In this document: positions 48,929-58,511 of the stretch, piece by piece
Position numbering within the stretch: the stretch's first letter is position 1
Layout: each line of letters begins with the position of its first letter
Assembly (NCBI RefSeq): GCF_001605725.1
Contig: NZ_CP011530.1
Location: forward strand, 1,302,001-1,366,000
Reading direction: 5' to 3'
DNA: 64,000 nt
From: Mycobacteroides immunogenum
Lineage (GTDB): Bacteria; Actinomycetota; Actinomycetes; Mycobacteriales; Mycobacteriaceae
Notes under the pieces: model-generated
Databases searched by the model: none
Told to the model about the DNA's origin: nothing
What the model saw: the letters and a program-made list of their open reading frames with translations, nothing else
Made by a program: the position numbers and the translations under genes

Positions 48929-49990
48929 TTACGTGTTGGCGCCCCGTGCCGCCACCGCCCAGTGATATGGGCCGCCCGCTGTGTCGATCACCAGTGAGTC
49001 GACCAGATTGACGGCGTTGCACAGGTGATTCGGGGCGATGCGTAGACGGGTGCCGGGAGATGGTGCGGCGCCAGGGAACTCGACGGTCGCATGATGTTCG
49101 GACAGCGCGACGATGCGGGCGTCCGGCGCGTCGATCACGCGCCCAAAACCGGTGGCCCATCCGGGGCGGTCCGCGCCCAGGATCTTGCTGCCCGCGTCCA
49201 CGATCGCGGTCCGGCCGCGAGCGTGTACGACGGTGGTGATGGCGGACAATGCGATGTCATCGAGCGTGCAGACATCCAACTCGAACTGCTGCGCGTCGTT
49301 GAAGGGGTAGACGCCGGGCCGCACCTCGGTGAGCACGGTGGAGTCTGCGGCGCCGACGGTGGGGGTGGAGCCGCCGCTGCGTACCGACGGTTCGATCCCT
49401 TGTGCGTGCAGGCTTTTGGCAGCCGCGTCGAGTGCACGCGATTCCTGCGCGGCGACCTCGGCGCGTTGTCCGGGCGTGTAGCCGTGGCCAGGGAAGGTGA
49501 AGACACCCACAACGTTCAGCCCGGCCGCTCGCGCTGCTGCCGCAACCGCGCCGGCCTCTTCTGGGGTGACCCCGGTGCGGTGATGTCCGGAATCGATCTC
49601 GACGACAACGGTAAAGGGTAGATCGCCAAGGTGCTCGGCCAGCTGCTGGGCACCGACGGCGGAATCCACCGCCAACCGCAACGCCGTGCGGGTGGCGACC
49701 TGGCGTAGCCGCCGTGCTTTCGGCGCGGTGACCCACAGCGGGTAGGCGATGAAGAGGTCGGTGAATCCCGCTTCGGCGAAGACCTCAGCCTCGCCGATCG
49801 TGGCGACGGTCAGGCCGATCGCACCACTGTCGATCTGGCGCTGAGCGATCTCGACGCACTTGTGGCTCTTGGCATGTGGCCGCAGCTGGATGCCGGTGCC
49901 GCGCAGGCGCCCGGCCAGTCGTTCGATATTGCGGTCCATCACCGCCAGATCGACGGCCAGGAAAGGAGTGTCGAGCCCGTCCAGTGACAC
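48929..49990 (-). CDS. D-threonine aldolase / alanine-racemase-like PLP enzyme
   Basis: A 353-aa fold-type-III PLP enzyme. LRPHAKSHKC (37-45) carries the PLP lysine Lys41. EIDSGHHRTGV and the C-terminal PNHLCNAVNLVD with histidine and cysteine metal ligands mark the D-threonine aldolase / D-serine dehydratase subgroup. The GTG overlaps the xseB stop (TAGTG), so it is coupled to the xse operon. Substrate specificity is not determined. Confidence 0.82.
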   Translation of the reverse strand: MSLDGLDTPFLAVDLAVMDRNIERLAGRLRGTGIQLRPHAKSHKCVEIAQRQIDSGAIGLTVATIGEAEVFAEAGFTDLFIAYPLWVTAPKARRLRQVATRTALRLAVDSAVGAQQLAEHLGDLPFTVVVEIDSGHHRTGVTPEEAGAVAAAARAAGLNVVGVFTFPGHGYTPGQRAEVAAQESRALDAAAKSLHAQGIEPSVRSGGSTPTVGAADSTVLTEVRPGVYPFNDAQQFELDVCTLDDIALSAITTVVHARGRTAIVDAGSKILGADRPGWATGFGRVIDAPDARIVALSEHHATVEFPGAAPSPGTRLRIAPNHLCNAVNLVDSLVIDTAGGPYHWAVAARGANT

Positions 49991-50199
49991 TAGTCGGAAT
50001 CCAGCGCGTCTTCGATGCGCTTGCGTGCCCCAGCGAGGTGTTCCTCGCAGCGCTTGGCCAGCGCCTCGCCGCGTTCCCAAAGCGCCAGTGAGGTATCCAG
50101 ATCCAGGCCGCCCTGTTCGAGCTGCTGCACAACTTCGATCAACTCGCCGCGCGCTTCTTCGTATCCCAGTTCGCCCACGGGCTTCCCGGATTCCGTCAT
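49990..50199 (-). CDS. xseB: exodeoxyribonuclease VII small subunit
   Basis: A 69-aa helical-hairpin subunit ([37 protein letters not shown]). It binds XseA to form the nuclease that degrades single-stranded DNA. It overlaps xseA by 4 nt (ATGA). Confidence 0.93.
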   Translation of the reverse strand: MTESGKPVGELGYEEARGELIEVVQQLEQGGLDLDTSLALWERGEALAKRCEEHLAGARKRIEDALDSD

Positions 50200-51428
50200 G
50201 AATCCTCTCCTGTCACGGTTGCGGTCACGGCGCCGTCCGAAACTCTTATTCGTAGCGTTGCCCCGGCGGGTGCGTCGGCCACTGTGCGCAGCACCTCCAC
50301 GGTGCCATCGTCGCGCACTCGTTGCGTCACCGAGTATCCGCGAGCCAGGGTGGCTGCCGGGCCCAACGTGGTCAGCCGGGCAGCCAGATGCTCGATCCGT
50401 TGCGACTCCATGTCCACGAGCCGCCGCACATCGCGGCGTAAAGCGCTTCGGGCGCCGTCGATTTCGTCCTGCCGTACGGTCACCATCCGCAGCGGATCGG
50501 CCAGTACCGGCCGGCTGCGCACCTGATCCAGCCCGCGCTCTTCGCGCTGCACCCAGTTGCGCAGTGCGTGCGCCGAACGCCGCCGCAGATCCAGGATCAA
50601 CGCCTGCTCGGCCGCGGCGTCGGGCACCAGCTTCTTGGCCGCGTCGGTGGGCGTCGCCGCACGCAGGTCCGCCACCAGATCGGAGAGCGGGTTGTCCGGT
50701 TCGTGGCCAACGGCGCTTACCACCGGGGTGCGGCAGGCCGAAATCTCGCGGCACAAGGTCTCATCGGAAAACGGCAGCAGGTCCTCCACGCTGCCGCCGC
50801 CGCGGGCCAGCACGATCACGTCCACGGCGGGGTCGGCATCGAGCTCTCTGAGCGCGGCGACGATTTCCGCCACCGCGTGCGGGCCTTGCACCGGAGTGTT
50901 GCGCACCTCAAATTGCACTGCGGGCCAACGCGCGGCGGCCACCGAGGTCACATCGTGTTCGGCGGCACTGGCCCGGCCGGTGATAAGACCGATGCGCGAC
51001 GGCAGGAACGGGACGGGGCGTTTCAGCCGCGCGTCGAACAGTCCCTCGGCGGCCAGCAGCTGGCGTAGCCGTTCGATGCGGGCCAGCAGTTCACCGATGC
51101 CGACGGCGCGAATCTCGCTGAGCCGCAACGAGAAAGATCCACGGCCCGTGTAGAAGGTGGGTTTGCCGCACACCACCACCTGAGTGCCCTCGGTGAGCTT
51201 CACGGGGGCGTTGCGCACCATATCCGGCGGGCACGTCACGGTCAGCGACATGTCGGCGGCAGGGTCACGCAGCACCATGAATACCGTTCTGCTGCCGGGG
51301 CGGATGTCGATCTGTGTCAGCTGACCTTCGACCCACACCTGCCCCAGCCGATCGATCCACTTGGCGACACGGGTAGCGACAGCCCGGACCGGCCAGGGGT
51401 TCTCGGGGCTGGTTCCGGGATCAGCCAC
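50196..51428 (-). CDS. xseA: exodeoxyribonuclease VII large subunit
   Basis: A 410-aa catalytic subunit. An N-terminal OB-fold (about 10-105) precedes the nuclease core with [41 protein letters not shown] and the GHEPD motif, then a coiled-coil C-terminus. The GTG at 51428 is chosen because it overlaps the upstream gene by 8 nt and matches the family opening (ENPWPVRAV). Confidence 0.94.
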   Translation of the reverse strand: MADPGTSPENPWPVRAVATRVAKWIDRLGQVWVEGQLTQIDIRPGSRTVFMVLRDPAADMSLTVTCPPDMVRNAPVKLTEGTQVVVCGKPTFYTGRGSFSLRLSEIRAVGIGELLARIERLRQLLAAEGLFDARLKRPVPFLPSRIGLITGRASAAEHDVTSVAAARWPAVQFEVRNTPVQGPHAVAEIVAALRELDADPAVDVIVLARGGGSVEDLLPFSDETLCREISACRTPVVSAVGHEPDNPLSDLVADLRAATPTDAAKKLVPDAAAEQALILDLRRRSAHALRNWVQREERGLDQVRSRPVLADPLRMVTVRQDEIDGARSALRRDVRRLVDMESQRIEHLAARLTTLGPAATLARGYSVTQRVRDDGTVEVLRTVADAPAGATLRIRVSDGAVTATVTGEDS

Positions 51429-52086
51429 GGGCAGCGGCGCGGGTGATCCTGTTCGCAAGCAAGGTCTGGTACGGCGCCCGGGCCTTGTGGGCGTCTTCGT
51501 AGGCCAGCAGCGCCTCGAGCTCGGTCACGGACAGCGACTGCAGCCGCGCCCGCAGCTGGGCCAGTGTCAGGTCGTGGTAGCCGAGCTCGGTGACCACGTC
51601 GGGAGCGTTCGAATCGGGGGAAGCAGCGGCGGGCGCGGGGGCTTTCTTGGCGGCGGCCTTCTTCGCCGGAGCCTTGCGCGGCGCGGCCGGTTCGGGCTGG
51701 GCGGCCGGTGCTGTCTCGGTTTCGGGCGCGGCCGGCTCCGACGAGTACAGGGCAAACCGTCCTTGCGTCATCCGCTCGGCGGCGTCCTCGTAGACGGCGG
51801 TGGCCTGTGTCTCATCGGGCTCGGCGGCGTCGAGCTCGTCGAGGTCCTCGTCGAACGTCGCCCACTCCGGTTGCTCTTCGGTGGGGGGAAAGATGTTTTC
51901 CCAGGTCTCGTCGCCCTTGATGGCCAGTTCGGTGACCGTCTGCTGGAACCGCATGAAGTTCTGCACGGCCTGGCTGGCCGCCGTCATCGGATAGGTCAGC
52001 ACCGCCTGCGGCAGCTTGCGGGTCTCTTCGAGAACGGTCGCGGCGACCCCAAGAATCAACCGGACACCGAACGGGGGACGAATCAT
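51421..52086 (-). CDS. lipid-droplet-associated-type protein (Rv1109c-like)
   Basis: A 221-aa protein with an amphipathic N-terminal region ([29 protein letters not shown]), a central acidic part, an Ala/Pro/Lys-rich low-complexity stretch (about 120-160) and a C-terminal helix ([22 protein letters not shown]). It matches the actinobacterial family annotated as lipid-droplet-associated. Lys/Ala repeats suggest a histone-like or surface-binding tail. It is first of the xseA-xseB run and divergent from ispH. Confidence 0.78.
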   Translation of the reverse strand: MIRPPFGVRLILGVAATVLEETRKLPQAVLTYPMTAASQAVQNFMRFQQTVTELAIKGDETWENIFPPTEEQPEWATFDEDLDELDAAEPDETQATAVYEDAAERMTQGRFALYSSEPAAPETETAPAAQPEPAAPRKAPAKKAAAKKAPAPAAASPDSNAPDVVTELGYHDLTLAQLRARLQSLSVTELEALLAYEDAHKARAPYQTLLANRITRAAARG

Positions 52087-52133
52087 AGGTTCAAGCTTGC
52101 CTTACGTCGGTCGTGCAGCGAAAGACTGGGCCG

Positions 52134-52139
52134 TAAGCT
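52134..52139 (+). promoter_or_regulatory. candidate -10 box (TAAGCT) of leaderless ispH
   Basis: It ends 7 nt before the ATG at 52147, supporting this start over the GTG at 52141. Confidence 0.45.
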
Positions 52140-52146
52140 GGTGACT

Positions 52147-53145
52147 ATGGCTGCAGTCGATATGGGCACTCCGGGGATGGTGAGCGCCGTCGTCGGCCCG
52201 GCGACGAGCAAGCGCGTGCTGCTGGCTGAGCCGCGCGGCTACTGCGCGGGCGTCGATCGTGCCGTCGAGACGGTGGAGCGCGCCCTGGAGAAACATGGTG
52301 CTCCCGTCTACGTGCGTCACGAGATTGTGCACAACCGCTATGTGGTGGACACGCTGGCCAAGGCGGGCGCGATCTTCGTCGACGAGACCGATCAGGTGCC
52401 CGAGGGCGCGATCGTGGTGTTCTCCGCTCATGGAGTGGCGCCGACCGTGCACGTGGATGCCGCGGCGCGCAATCTGAAGACCATCGACGCCACCTGCCCG
52501 CTGGTCACCAAGGTGCACCAGGAAGCCAAGCGGTTCGCGCGCGACGACTTCGACATTCTGCTCATCGGTCACGAGGGCCATGAGGAAGTGATCGGTACCG
52601 CCGGCGAGGCCCCCGACCACGTGCAGTTGGTCGACGGCCCCAACGCGGTGGACAACGTCACGGTGCGTGATGAGAACAAGGTCATCTGGCTGTCTCAGAC
52701 GACGCTGAGCGTCGACGAGACCATGGAGACTGTGCAGCGCCTGCGCGAGCGTTTCCCGACGCTGCAGGACCCGCCCAGCGACGACATCTGCTACGCCACC
52801 CAGAACCGTCAGGTCGCGGTCAAGGCGATGGCCCCCGAATGCGAGCTGGTGATTGTCGTCGGTTCGCGCAACTCGTCGAACTCGGTGCGGTTGGTGGAAG
52901 TGGCGCTGGGTGCGGGTTCGAATGCGTCGTACCTGGTCGACTACGCCGAGGACATCGATCCGGCCTGGCTTGAGGGCGTGACCACGGTCGGTGTCACCTC
53001 GGGGGCTTCCGTGCCGGAGGTGCTGGTGCGCGGCGTGCTGGAGCGGCTCGCGGAGCACGGCTACGGCGAAGTGCAGCCGGTCACGACAGCCAACGAAACT
53101 CTGGTGTTCTCGCTGCCGCGTGAACTGCGGGCAGCACGCCACTAA
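52147..53145 (+). CDS. ispH: 4-hydroxy-3-methylbut-2-enyl diphosphate reductase
   Basis: Last step of the MEP isoprenoid pathway, forming IPP and DMAPP. The 332-aa iron-sulfur enzyme has three cluster cysteines, in [22 protein letters not shown] and [10 protein letters not shown], and the SAHGV and GHEGHEE active-site loops. It matches Rv1110 (lytB2). A longer upstream reading antisense to the lipid-droplet gene is rejected. Confidence 0.96.
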   Translation: MAAVDMGTPGMVSAVVGPATSKRVLLAEPRGYCAGVDRAVETVERALEKHGAPVYVRHEIVHNRYVVDTLAKAGAIFVDETDQVPEGAIVVFSAHGVAPTVHVDAAARNLKTIDATCPLVTKVHQEAKRFARDDFDILLIGHEGHEEVIGTAGEAPDHVQLVDGPNAVDNVTVRDENKVIWLSQTTLSVDETMETVQRLRERFPTLQDPPSDDICYATQNRQVAVKAMAPECELVIVVGSRNSSNSVRLVEVALGAGSNASYLVDYAEDIDPAWLEGVTTVGVTSGASVPEVLVRGVLERLAEHGYGEVQPVTTANETLVFSLPRELRAARH

Positions 53146-53151
53146 TTCGCG

Positions 53152-54096
53152 CTAGCGGTCGTAGTCCCAGGCGTCGTAGCGGTCCGTGCGGCGCCGCGGC
53201 GGGACCGGGGGACGCTCGTCCCGATATCTGACGGCCGGCCGGTGCGGTTCGCGCGGGGCCTCGGTGGCACGCGGCTCCCGGTAGCGCGGCCGCTCCTCAT
53301 AGCCGTACTCGTCATATTCGTATTCGTCGCGGAGTCGGCGCGCGGGACGGCGTTCCGTGCGCATCGGACGCTCGTCCTCCCATGGGGTGCCCAGCGACGA
53401 CGTGCGTCGCGCGACGGGCTCGGAATCATGGATGGGGCGACGCCGTGCGGGGGACTCGTGCCGTCCGTGTCGGGTGCGTGCGGCGGCTTCGTCGGCCCGG
53501 GGGCGTCGGCTGCGGGTGGCCGTTGCGCCGGCCTTGCTGGTGGAGTCGGTTTCGGTGTCGGCCAGCGTCTGTACCCGGGTCCGTGCGGATGCCCTCGGTT
53601 TGGCCGCCTTGGTGGCCTTCGGTTTGGCGGGTTTGGCTGCTTTCTCCCGAACCGGCTTGCTGCTGAAGATTCCCCAGTACCAGCGCACCACTCCGATGAT
53701 CAGCACACCCAGCGCGGTGCTGATCATCAGTGGGAATCGTTCGATCAGGGGGTATCCGATGGTGATGGCCGTCGACTTTCCGCCGGCAAGGGGCGCCTGC
53801 GACATGATCAGGTAGGCCGTCGGAATGCTCGCGAAGAGGATCAGCGGCGGTTGTACGACGGCGGTGAAGATCGATGCGTAGCGGACCGCGAGGACTGCCA
53901 CGACGCATCCCGCCGCATAGCAGCCAGCGAATGCGCCGGTCAGCTTCTCACCATTGGTCATCGCGTCAAGTGCGAAACCGAGCAGGGTTCCGGCAACTGC
54001 TATCAGGATGGCACCCCACCACGGCACGCCCGGGATATCGGGATGTGCCGACCGGTGATCGGCTTCCACCGATGAGCGGGCGCGTTGACCTGTCAC
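53152..54096 (-). CDS. DUF6542-type membrane protein with charged C-terminal tail (Rv1111c-like)
   Basis: A 314-aa protein with four membrane helices in residues ~25-145 and a long, highly charged Arg/Glu/Tyr-rich C-terminal tail (about 160-314, with RPTRR and DEYEYDEYGYEERP). It is convergent with ispH. The membrane part corresponds to DUF6542. GTG start. Function unknown. Confidence 0.75.
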   Translation of the reverse strand: MTGQRARSSVEADHRSAHPDIPGVPWWGAILIAVAGTLLGFALDAMTNGEKLTGAFAGCYAAGCVVAVLAVRYASIFTAVVQPPLILFASIPTAYLIMSQAPLAGGKSTAITIGYPLIERFPLMISTALGVLIIGVVRWYWGIFSSKPVREKAAKPAKPKATKAAKPRASARTRVQTLADTETDSTSKAGATATRSRRPRADEAAARTRHGRHESPARRRPIHDSEPVARRTSSLGTPWEDERPMRTERRPARRLRDEYEYDEYGYEERPRYREPRATEAPREPHRPAVRYRDERPPVPPRRRTDRYDAWDYDR

Positions 54097-54158
54097 ATGT
54101 TGAAAGGTACCGGTGCCGAGCCGGATGTTCGGTAACGGTGCCCGTCAGCGCGGTTGTG

Positions 54159-54338
54159 TCAGCAGCAGCGAGCCGACGGATTGGCGTCTGCGTCGGCGTA
54201 CCGCGCGCGCCAAAATTCCGCTTCGGTGGGCACCGGAGCGGCCGGGTGGCGGCGCCGCAGATGTTCCACGTAGCGCCGGTAGTCGTGGTCGCCCATGACC
54301 GAGGTGAACCACCACACCAGCCCTTTGATCGCCTTCAT
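54159..54338 (-). CDS. YbdD/YjiX-family small protein
   Basis: A 59-aa protein with the family pattern VMGDHDYRRYVEHLRRRHP and a C-terminal CC. Such proteins are encoded directly downstream of CstA-type carriers and are needed for their transport activity in enterobacteria. The start at 54338 overlaps the cstA stop by 4 nt (ATGA), supporting a joint function. Confidence 0.85.
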   Translation of the reverse strand: MKAIKGLVWWFTSVMGDHDYRRYVEHLRRRHPAAPVPTEAEFWRARYADADANPSARCC

Positions 54339-56599
54339 GTCCGGGCCTCGGCGAGTTGGTGCGCTGACCATTGTTTTTCGACGTCCTTCTCCACATCGGT
54401 GGGCAGGAAGCCGCTGGGCGCGAAGATTCTTGAGGGCTCTGCCGAATCCTCACTGGTGGGTAGACCTCCGGACCGGATCGCGCGCACGCACGTCCAGGCT
54501 CCGGCCGCGACGACGATGAGCACCAGTGAGGCGAAGACAGCCGACAGTGTCCCTTGGACAAACGTGTTGCGAATCACGGCGTCCATGGCCTCGGGGGTCT
54601 TGGCGGTCTTGAAACTCGTCAGGCCCGCGTCCCGGGCGGCCGCGTAGATCTGGTGTTGCTTCCAGTAGCCGACGGCCGGGTCCGCGGAGAAGAGTTTCTG
54701 CCAGGAGGCCGTCATGGTGACGATCAGGTCCCAGCCCAGCGGGAGGGCCGGGATCCATGCCCATGTGTAGAGGCCCTGTTTGACGACGATCGTCGTCACC
54801 ACGGTCAGGGCCAGGGCGGCCAGCAGCTGGTTGGCGATGCCGAACAACGGGAACAGGGTGTTGATGCCGCCGAGGGGATCGGTGACACCCATGAGCAGGA
54901 TCGAGCCCCAGCCGCCGACGACGATCGCCGAGCAGACCCAGGCGCCGATCCGCCAGGAGGCGTCCTTGAAGCGGCGCAGCGGACCACCGAGGTTGCCCAG
55001 GGAGTCGGACAGCATGAAACGCGCGACCCGGGTGCCGGCGTCGACCGTGGTGAGGATGAACAGCGCCTCGAACATGATCGCGAAGTGGTACCAGAAGGCC
55101 TTGAAGCCACTGCCGCCGAACACATCGGACATGACGTGCGAGATGCCGATGGCGAGAGTGGGGGCACCGCCGGTGCGCGAAACGATGGAACTTTCACCGA
55201 TGTCGCGGGCGGTTTGGGTCAGCTGGTCGCCGGTGATGTTCGGACCGGTCAGGGGCAGGCTGTTGACGTAGGCGGCCGCGGTTTCGGCGGTGCCACCGGT
55301 GGCCGCGGTGGGCGCGTTGATGGCGAAGTACAAGTGCTGGTTGAGGATTGCCGCGGTGACCAGGGCCATCACGGCCACGAACGACTCGGTGAGCATGCCG
55401 CCGTAGCCGATGAAGCGGGCCTGGCTTTCCTTTTCCAGCAGTTTGGGCGTGGTGCCCGAGGAGATCAGCGAATGGAAACCGGAGAGCGCTCCGCAGGCGA
55501 TGGTGATGAACAGGAACGGGAACAGCGATCCGGCGAAGGCCGGTCCCGCGCTGTTGAACGCGAATTCGCTGACCGCGGGAAGCTGTGCGACCGGTCGCGC
55601 GATCAGGATCCCCACTGCCAGCATCGCGATGGTGCCGACCTTCATGAAGGTCGACAGGTAGTCGCGGGGAGCGAGCAGTAGCCACACCGGCAGCACCGAG
55701 GCGGCGAACCCGTAGAACATCATCAGCCAGGCGATGGTGGTCTTGTCCAGGCTGAACAATGTTTCGCCCCAGCCCGATTCGGAAACCCAGCGGCCGGAGA
55801 TGATGGCGGTGAGCAGGAGCGCCACTCCGATGACGGTGACCTCGCTGACCTTGCCCGGCCGCAGGTAACGCAGGTACACGCCCATGAAGAGCGCGATCGG
55901 GATGGTCATCGCGATGGAGAACACGCCCCATGAACTTTCGCCGAGGGCGTTGACGACGACTAGCCCGAGCACCGCGATGAGGATGATCATGATGACGAAG
56001 ATCGCGACCATCGCCGCGACGCCGCCGACGGTGCCCATCTCGTCGCGGGCCATCTGGCCGAGGCTGCGGCCGCCGCGGCGGGTGGAGACCACCAGCACCA
56101 GGTAGTCCTGCACGGCCCCGGCCAGCACCACACCCACGACGATCCAGATGATTCCGGGCAGATAGCCCATCTGCGCGGCCAGTACCGGTCCCACCAGGGG
56201 ACCGGCCCCGGCGATGGCGGCAAAGTGGTGTCCGAAGAGCACCCGCCGGTCGGTGGGGATGAAGTCCTTGCCATTGTCCAGCGCCTCGGCGGGAGTGGCG
56301 CGGTCATCGCGCGGCCGAACCAGCTTGCGTTCAATCAGCTTGGCGTAGAAGCGGTAGGCGATCAGGTAGGTGCAGATGGCCGCGACGACGAACCAGACCG
56401 CGTTGACGTGTTCGCCGCGCAGTAGCGCGATCATCGTCCAGGCGAAAGCGCCGAGCAGCGCCACCAGCAGCAGCACCACCCGAGCGGTGGGGGACGGTGC
56501 CCGGTTGTCGATCACGCCGACGGGTGGAAGGTCAGGATCGGTCCGCAGCAGCTCGACGTGGGGCGGGGGAGTTAGGACTTGCGGCGCGTCTGAGGCCAT
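54335..56599 (-). CDS. cstA: carbon starvation protein CstA, peptide/pyruvate transporter
   Basis: A 754-aa membrane protein with about 16-18 helices. FGHHFAAIAGAGPLVGPVLAAQMGY-type motif near 130 is diagnostic, as are GFHSLISSGTTPK and FGIANQLLAA. CstA-family carriers import peptides or pyruvate under carbon starvation. The start at 56599 is preferred to a longer reading. It lies in the stretch absent between Rv1111c and Rv1112 in M. tuberculosis. Confidence 0.93.
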   Translation of the reverse strand: MASDAPQVLTPPPHVELLRTDPDLPPVGVIDNRAPSPTARVVLLLVALLGAFAWTMIALLRGEHVNAVWFVVAAICTYLIAYRFYAKLIERKLVRPRDDRATPAEALDNGKDFIPTDRRVLFGHHFAAIAGAGPLVGPVLAAQMGYLPGIIWIVVGVVLAGAVQDYLVLVVSTRRGGRSLGQMARDEMGTVGGVAAMVAIFVIMIILIAVLGLVVVNALGESSWGVFSIAMTIPIALFMGVYLRYLRPGKVSEVTVIGVALLLTAIISGRWVSESGWGETLFSLDKTTIAWLMMFYGFAASVLPVWLLLAPRDYLSTFMKVGTIAMLAVGILIARPVAQLPAVSEFAFNSAGPAFAGSLFPFLFITIACGALSGFHSLISSGTTPKLLEKESQARFIGYGGMLTESFVAVMALVTAAILNQHLYFAINAPTAATGGTAETAAAYVNSLPLTGPNITGDQLTQTARDIGESSIVSRTGGAPTLAIGISHVMSDVFGGSGFKAFWYHFAIMFEALFILTTVDAGTRVARFMLSDSLGNLGGPLRRFKDASWRIGAWVCSAIVVGGWGSILLMGVTDPLGGINTLFPLFGIANQLLAALALTVVTTIVVKQGLYTWAWIPALPLGWDLIVTMTASWQKLFSADPAVGYWKQHQIYAAARDAGLTSFKTAKTPEAMDAVIRNTFVQGTLSAVFASLVLIVVAAGAWTCVRAIRSGGLPTSEDSAEPSRIFAPSGFLPTDVEKDVEKQWSAHQLAEART

Positions 56600-56661
56600 G
56601 CGAGCCACCTTATGTGGCCGTCGCCAGGCCCTGTTCAGAGTTGTGGGCGTGTTCAAGATCA

Positions 56662-56688
56662 GGGAAAGATCGGGGCCATCCCTGATGC
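56662..56688. promoter_or_regulatory. shared 27-bp upstream motif, copy A
   Basis: GGGAAAGATC followed by RGGG and a CCY-GATGC end. 22 of 27 positions match copy B at 58453-58479, and both lie at about -58 to -32 from their predicted leaderless start sites. Here the surrounding ATCAGGGA and TCCCTGAT arms (56658-56665, 56679-56686) form a dyad. It could also serve divergent cstA. Confidence 0.6.
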
Positions 56689-56707
56689 GTCTGGTGATCT
56701 TGATTCA

Positions 56708-56713
56708 TAGCGT
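56708..56713 (+). promoter_or_regulatory. candidate -10 box (TAGCGT) of the interrupted exported-protein gene
   Basis: A TANNNT hexamer 6 nt before the GTG at 56720; intact upstream of the insertion sequence. Confidence 0.5.
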
Positions 56714-56723
56714 CGAGACGTGA

Positions 56724-56731
56724 ATAAATCA
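56724..56731. repeat. target-site duplication, left copy (ATAAATCA)
   Basis: Identical to 58122-58129; 8 bp is the usual duplication of ISL3-family elements. Confidence 0.93.
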
Positions 56732-58121
56732 GGCTCTATTGCCATGAATGTGGGTCGGGTGGGGTGTGCTATGTCTCGCGTGGCGGAGTGGTCTGGGCGC
56801 ACGGGTAGCTCATAGGTTCGAAAGCTCCTACACCTCGTACCAAGGAGCTTGCCCGTGCGCGCGACCACTTTACTCAACCGTGTCCTCGACCTGCCGAAGA
56901 CCACGGTCCGCGACGTCGAGTGCGGCGACAAGGTGACGGTGTGGGTGCGCCCGCAACAGCGGGTGATGTCCTGTCCGCATTGCGATTTCCGTACCCGGCA
57001 CCGCTACGACACACGGATGGTGGATTCGGCGTGGCGGCACCTGGACCTCAGTGGGCGGGTATGTGTGCTCAAACTGCGGCGACGTCGGTTGCGCTGCCCC
57101 GAGCACGGTGTCCTGGCCGAGTCAGTGCCGTTCGCGCGGCCGGGATCGGGGTTCACCCGCGACTTCGAGGACCTTGCGGTCTGGCTGGCCGCCAAGTGTG
57201 ACAAGAAGACGGTGTCGACGTTCTGCCGCGTCACGTGGCGCACCGTCGGGGCGATGTGTTCGCGCGTCGTGGCCGAGAAACTGGACCCCGACCGGCTGGC
57301 CGGGCTGGTCGACATCGGCGTCGATGAGATCTCCTGGCGCAAGCACCACAAGTATTTGACTTTGGTGTCCGACCACGACACCGGCACAATCGTGTGGGGT
57401 GCGCCGGGCAAGAAGGCAGCCACTCTCGACGCGTTCTTCACCGCGGCCCTACCCGCCGATGGCGCGAAGAAGATCGAGGCCGTGTCGATGGACCTCGGGC
57501 CGGCATTCGCGAAATCCGTTCGCGCACATGCCCCGCAGGCGGTGATCTGCTTCGATCCGTTCCATGTCGTCAAACTAGCCACCGACGCCCTCGACGACGT
57601 TCGCCGTCAGGTATGGCAGTCCGCGCGCAAACTGTCGGACAAGCAGATCGCCAAAACCTACAAGGGAGCCCGCTGGGCGCTGCTGAAGAACCCCGAATCC
57701 CTCACCGACACACAGAAAGCCACCCTCGCCCAGCTCAAACGCGAGGGCGGCGCACTGGTCCGCGCCTACGAACTGAAGGAATCGCTGCGGGCGGTGTTCG
57801 CCGGGGATCTTGACGCCGACACCGTCACCGACATGCTCGGGAAATGGTGCTCATGGGCGCAGCGGTGCCGGATCCCGCAGTTCGTCAAGGTCGGCCGAAC
57901 CATCAACAAACACCTCGATGGCATCCAAGCCGCGGTGGAGCGCGGACTGGCCAACGGCCGCCACGAAGGGCTCAACAACAAGGTCCGGTTGATCATCCGC
58001 AGGGCCTACGGCTTCCACAACGCCGAGAACGCGCTCGCCATGATCATGCTCGTCTGCGGACCGGTGACCCTCGAACTCCCATACCACACATGAGGTCATC
58101 CACATTCATGGCAATAGAGCC
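56732..58121 (+). mobile_element. complete ISL3-family insertion sequence (1390 bp)
   Basis: Perfect 22-bp terminal inverted repeats (56732-56753 and 58100-58121, opening GGCTCTATTGCCATG) and a perfect 8-bp target duplication bound one transposase gene. The perfect ends and intact ORF indicate a recent, probably active insertion. Confidence 0.95.
56855..58093 (+). CDS. ISL3-family transposase
   Basis: A 412-aa DDE transposase. An N-terminal zinc-finger-like region (CPHC near 40 and CPEHG near 80) binds DNA; the catalytic domain has DIGVDEISWRKHHKYLTLV with the first Asp, VSMDLGPAF with the second and an Glu in VERGLANGRHEGLNNKVR. GTG at 56855 follows AAGGAG by 7 nt; a TTG at 56849 is less likely. 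The gene appears intact. Confidence 0.93.
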   Translation: MRATTLLNRVLDLPKTTVRDVECGDKVTVWVRPQQRVMSCPHCDFRTRHRYDTRMVDSAWRHLDLSGRVCVLKLRRRRLRCPEHGVLAESVPFARPGSGFTRDFEDLAVWLAAKCDKKTVSTFCRVTWRTVGAMCSRVVAEKLDPDRLAGLVDIGVDEISWRKHHKYLTLVSDHDTGTIVWGAPGKKAATLDAFFTAALPADGAKKIEAVSMDLGPAFAKSVRAHAPQAVICFDPFHVVKLATDALDDVRRQVWQSARKLSDKQIAKTYKGARWALLKNPESLTDTQKATLAQLKREGGALVRAYELKESLRAVFAGDLDADTVTDMLGKWCSWAQRCRIPQFVKVGRTINKHLDGIQAAVERGLANGRHEGLNNKVRLIIRRAYGFHNAENALAMIMLVCGPVTLELPYHT

Positions 58122-58129
58122 ATAAATCA
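58122..58129. repeat. target-site duplication, right copy (ATAAATCA)
   Basis: Matches 56724-56731 exactly. Confidence 0.93.
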
Positions 58130-58452
58130 GCGTGTTTTGCAACAGCTTTGGACGCCGCCGTGGTGGTTTTCCCGGTTGCGGCAGTGGCGCTGGCGGCCGT
58201 CGCGCATGCGGGGCCGCAGGGTTACGGCGACCCCGAGGTCTTGATCACTTCCCTTGAAGAGGAAGGCAATTACGTGATCCTCAACCGGGTGGGCAACCTA
58301 CCCGTGGAAGATTGCATGGTGACCCAGGTTCGCCAAGGACCCTCGGTGTATCGATTTGAGCGGCCCGTCGGTTCCGATTCCAACACCGCGCCGACGAAGA
58401 TCCTGGACCACGGAACGTACTACGTGGACTTGAAATGCTGAGCCGTGGCTCG

Positions 58453-58479
58453 GGGAAAGATCAGGGATTTCCCCGATGC
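58453..58479. promoter_or_regulatory. shared 27-bp upstream motif, copy B
   Basis: Begins GGGAAAGATC and ends CCCCGATGC; aligned without gaps to copy A (56662-56688). GGGGAAA (58452-58458) and TTTCCCC (58468-58474) form a dyad. It ends 33 nt before the pspC start codon. Confidence 0.6.
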
Positions 58480-58499
58480 CGCAGGGTGTTTCAGCGTAT

Positions 58500-58505
58500 T
58501 ACGGT
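58500..58505 (+). promoter_or_regulatory. candidate -10 box (TACGGT) of leaderless pspC
   Basis: A TANNNT hexamer 6 nt before the ATG at 58512. Confidence 0.45.
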
Positions 58506-58511
58506 GAACTC

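Larger units (their letters stand above)
56720..58441 (+). pseudogene. small exported-protein gene interrupted by an ISL3-family element
   Basis: Removing the element and one target copy restores a 107-codon ORF from GTG 56720 to the stop at 58441, opening MNKSACFATALDAAVVV and continuing into a signal peptide (cut likely after AHA). The insertion falls in codons 2-4. The mature part, with NRVGNLPVEDCMVTQV and a C-terminal YYVDLKC, is a paralogue of the exported protein at 59217. After insertion translation could only begin at TTG 58148, whose product lacks the positive N-region of the signal. Confidence 0.8.

Noticed and set aside
51361..52146. N-terminal extension of the ispH frame across the lipid-droplet-type gene
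   Set aside because: Gly/Arg-rich shadow sequence antisense to a supported gene; IspH itself begins at 52147 with a leaderless promoter.
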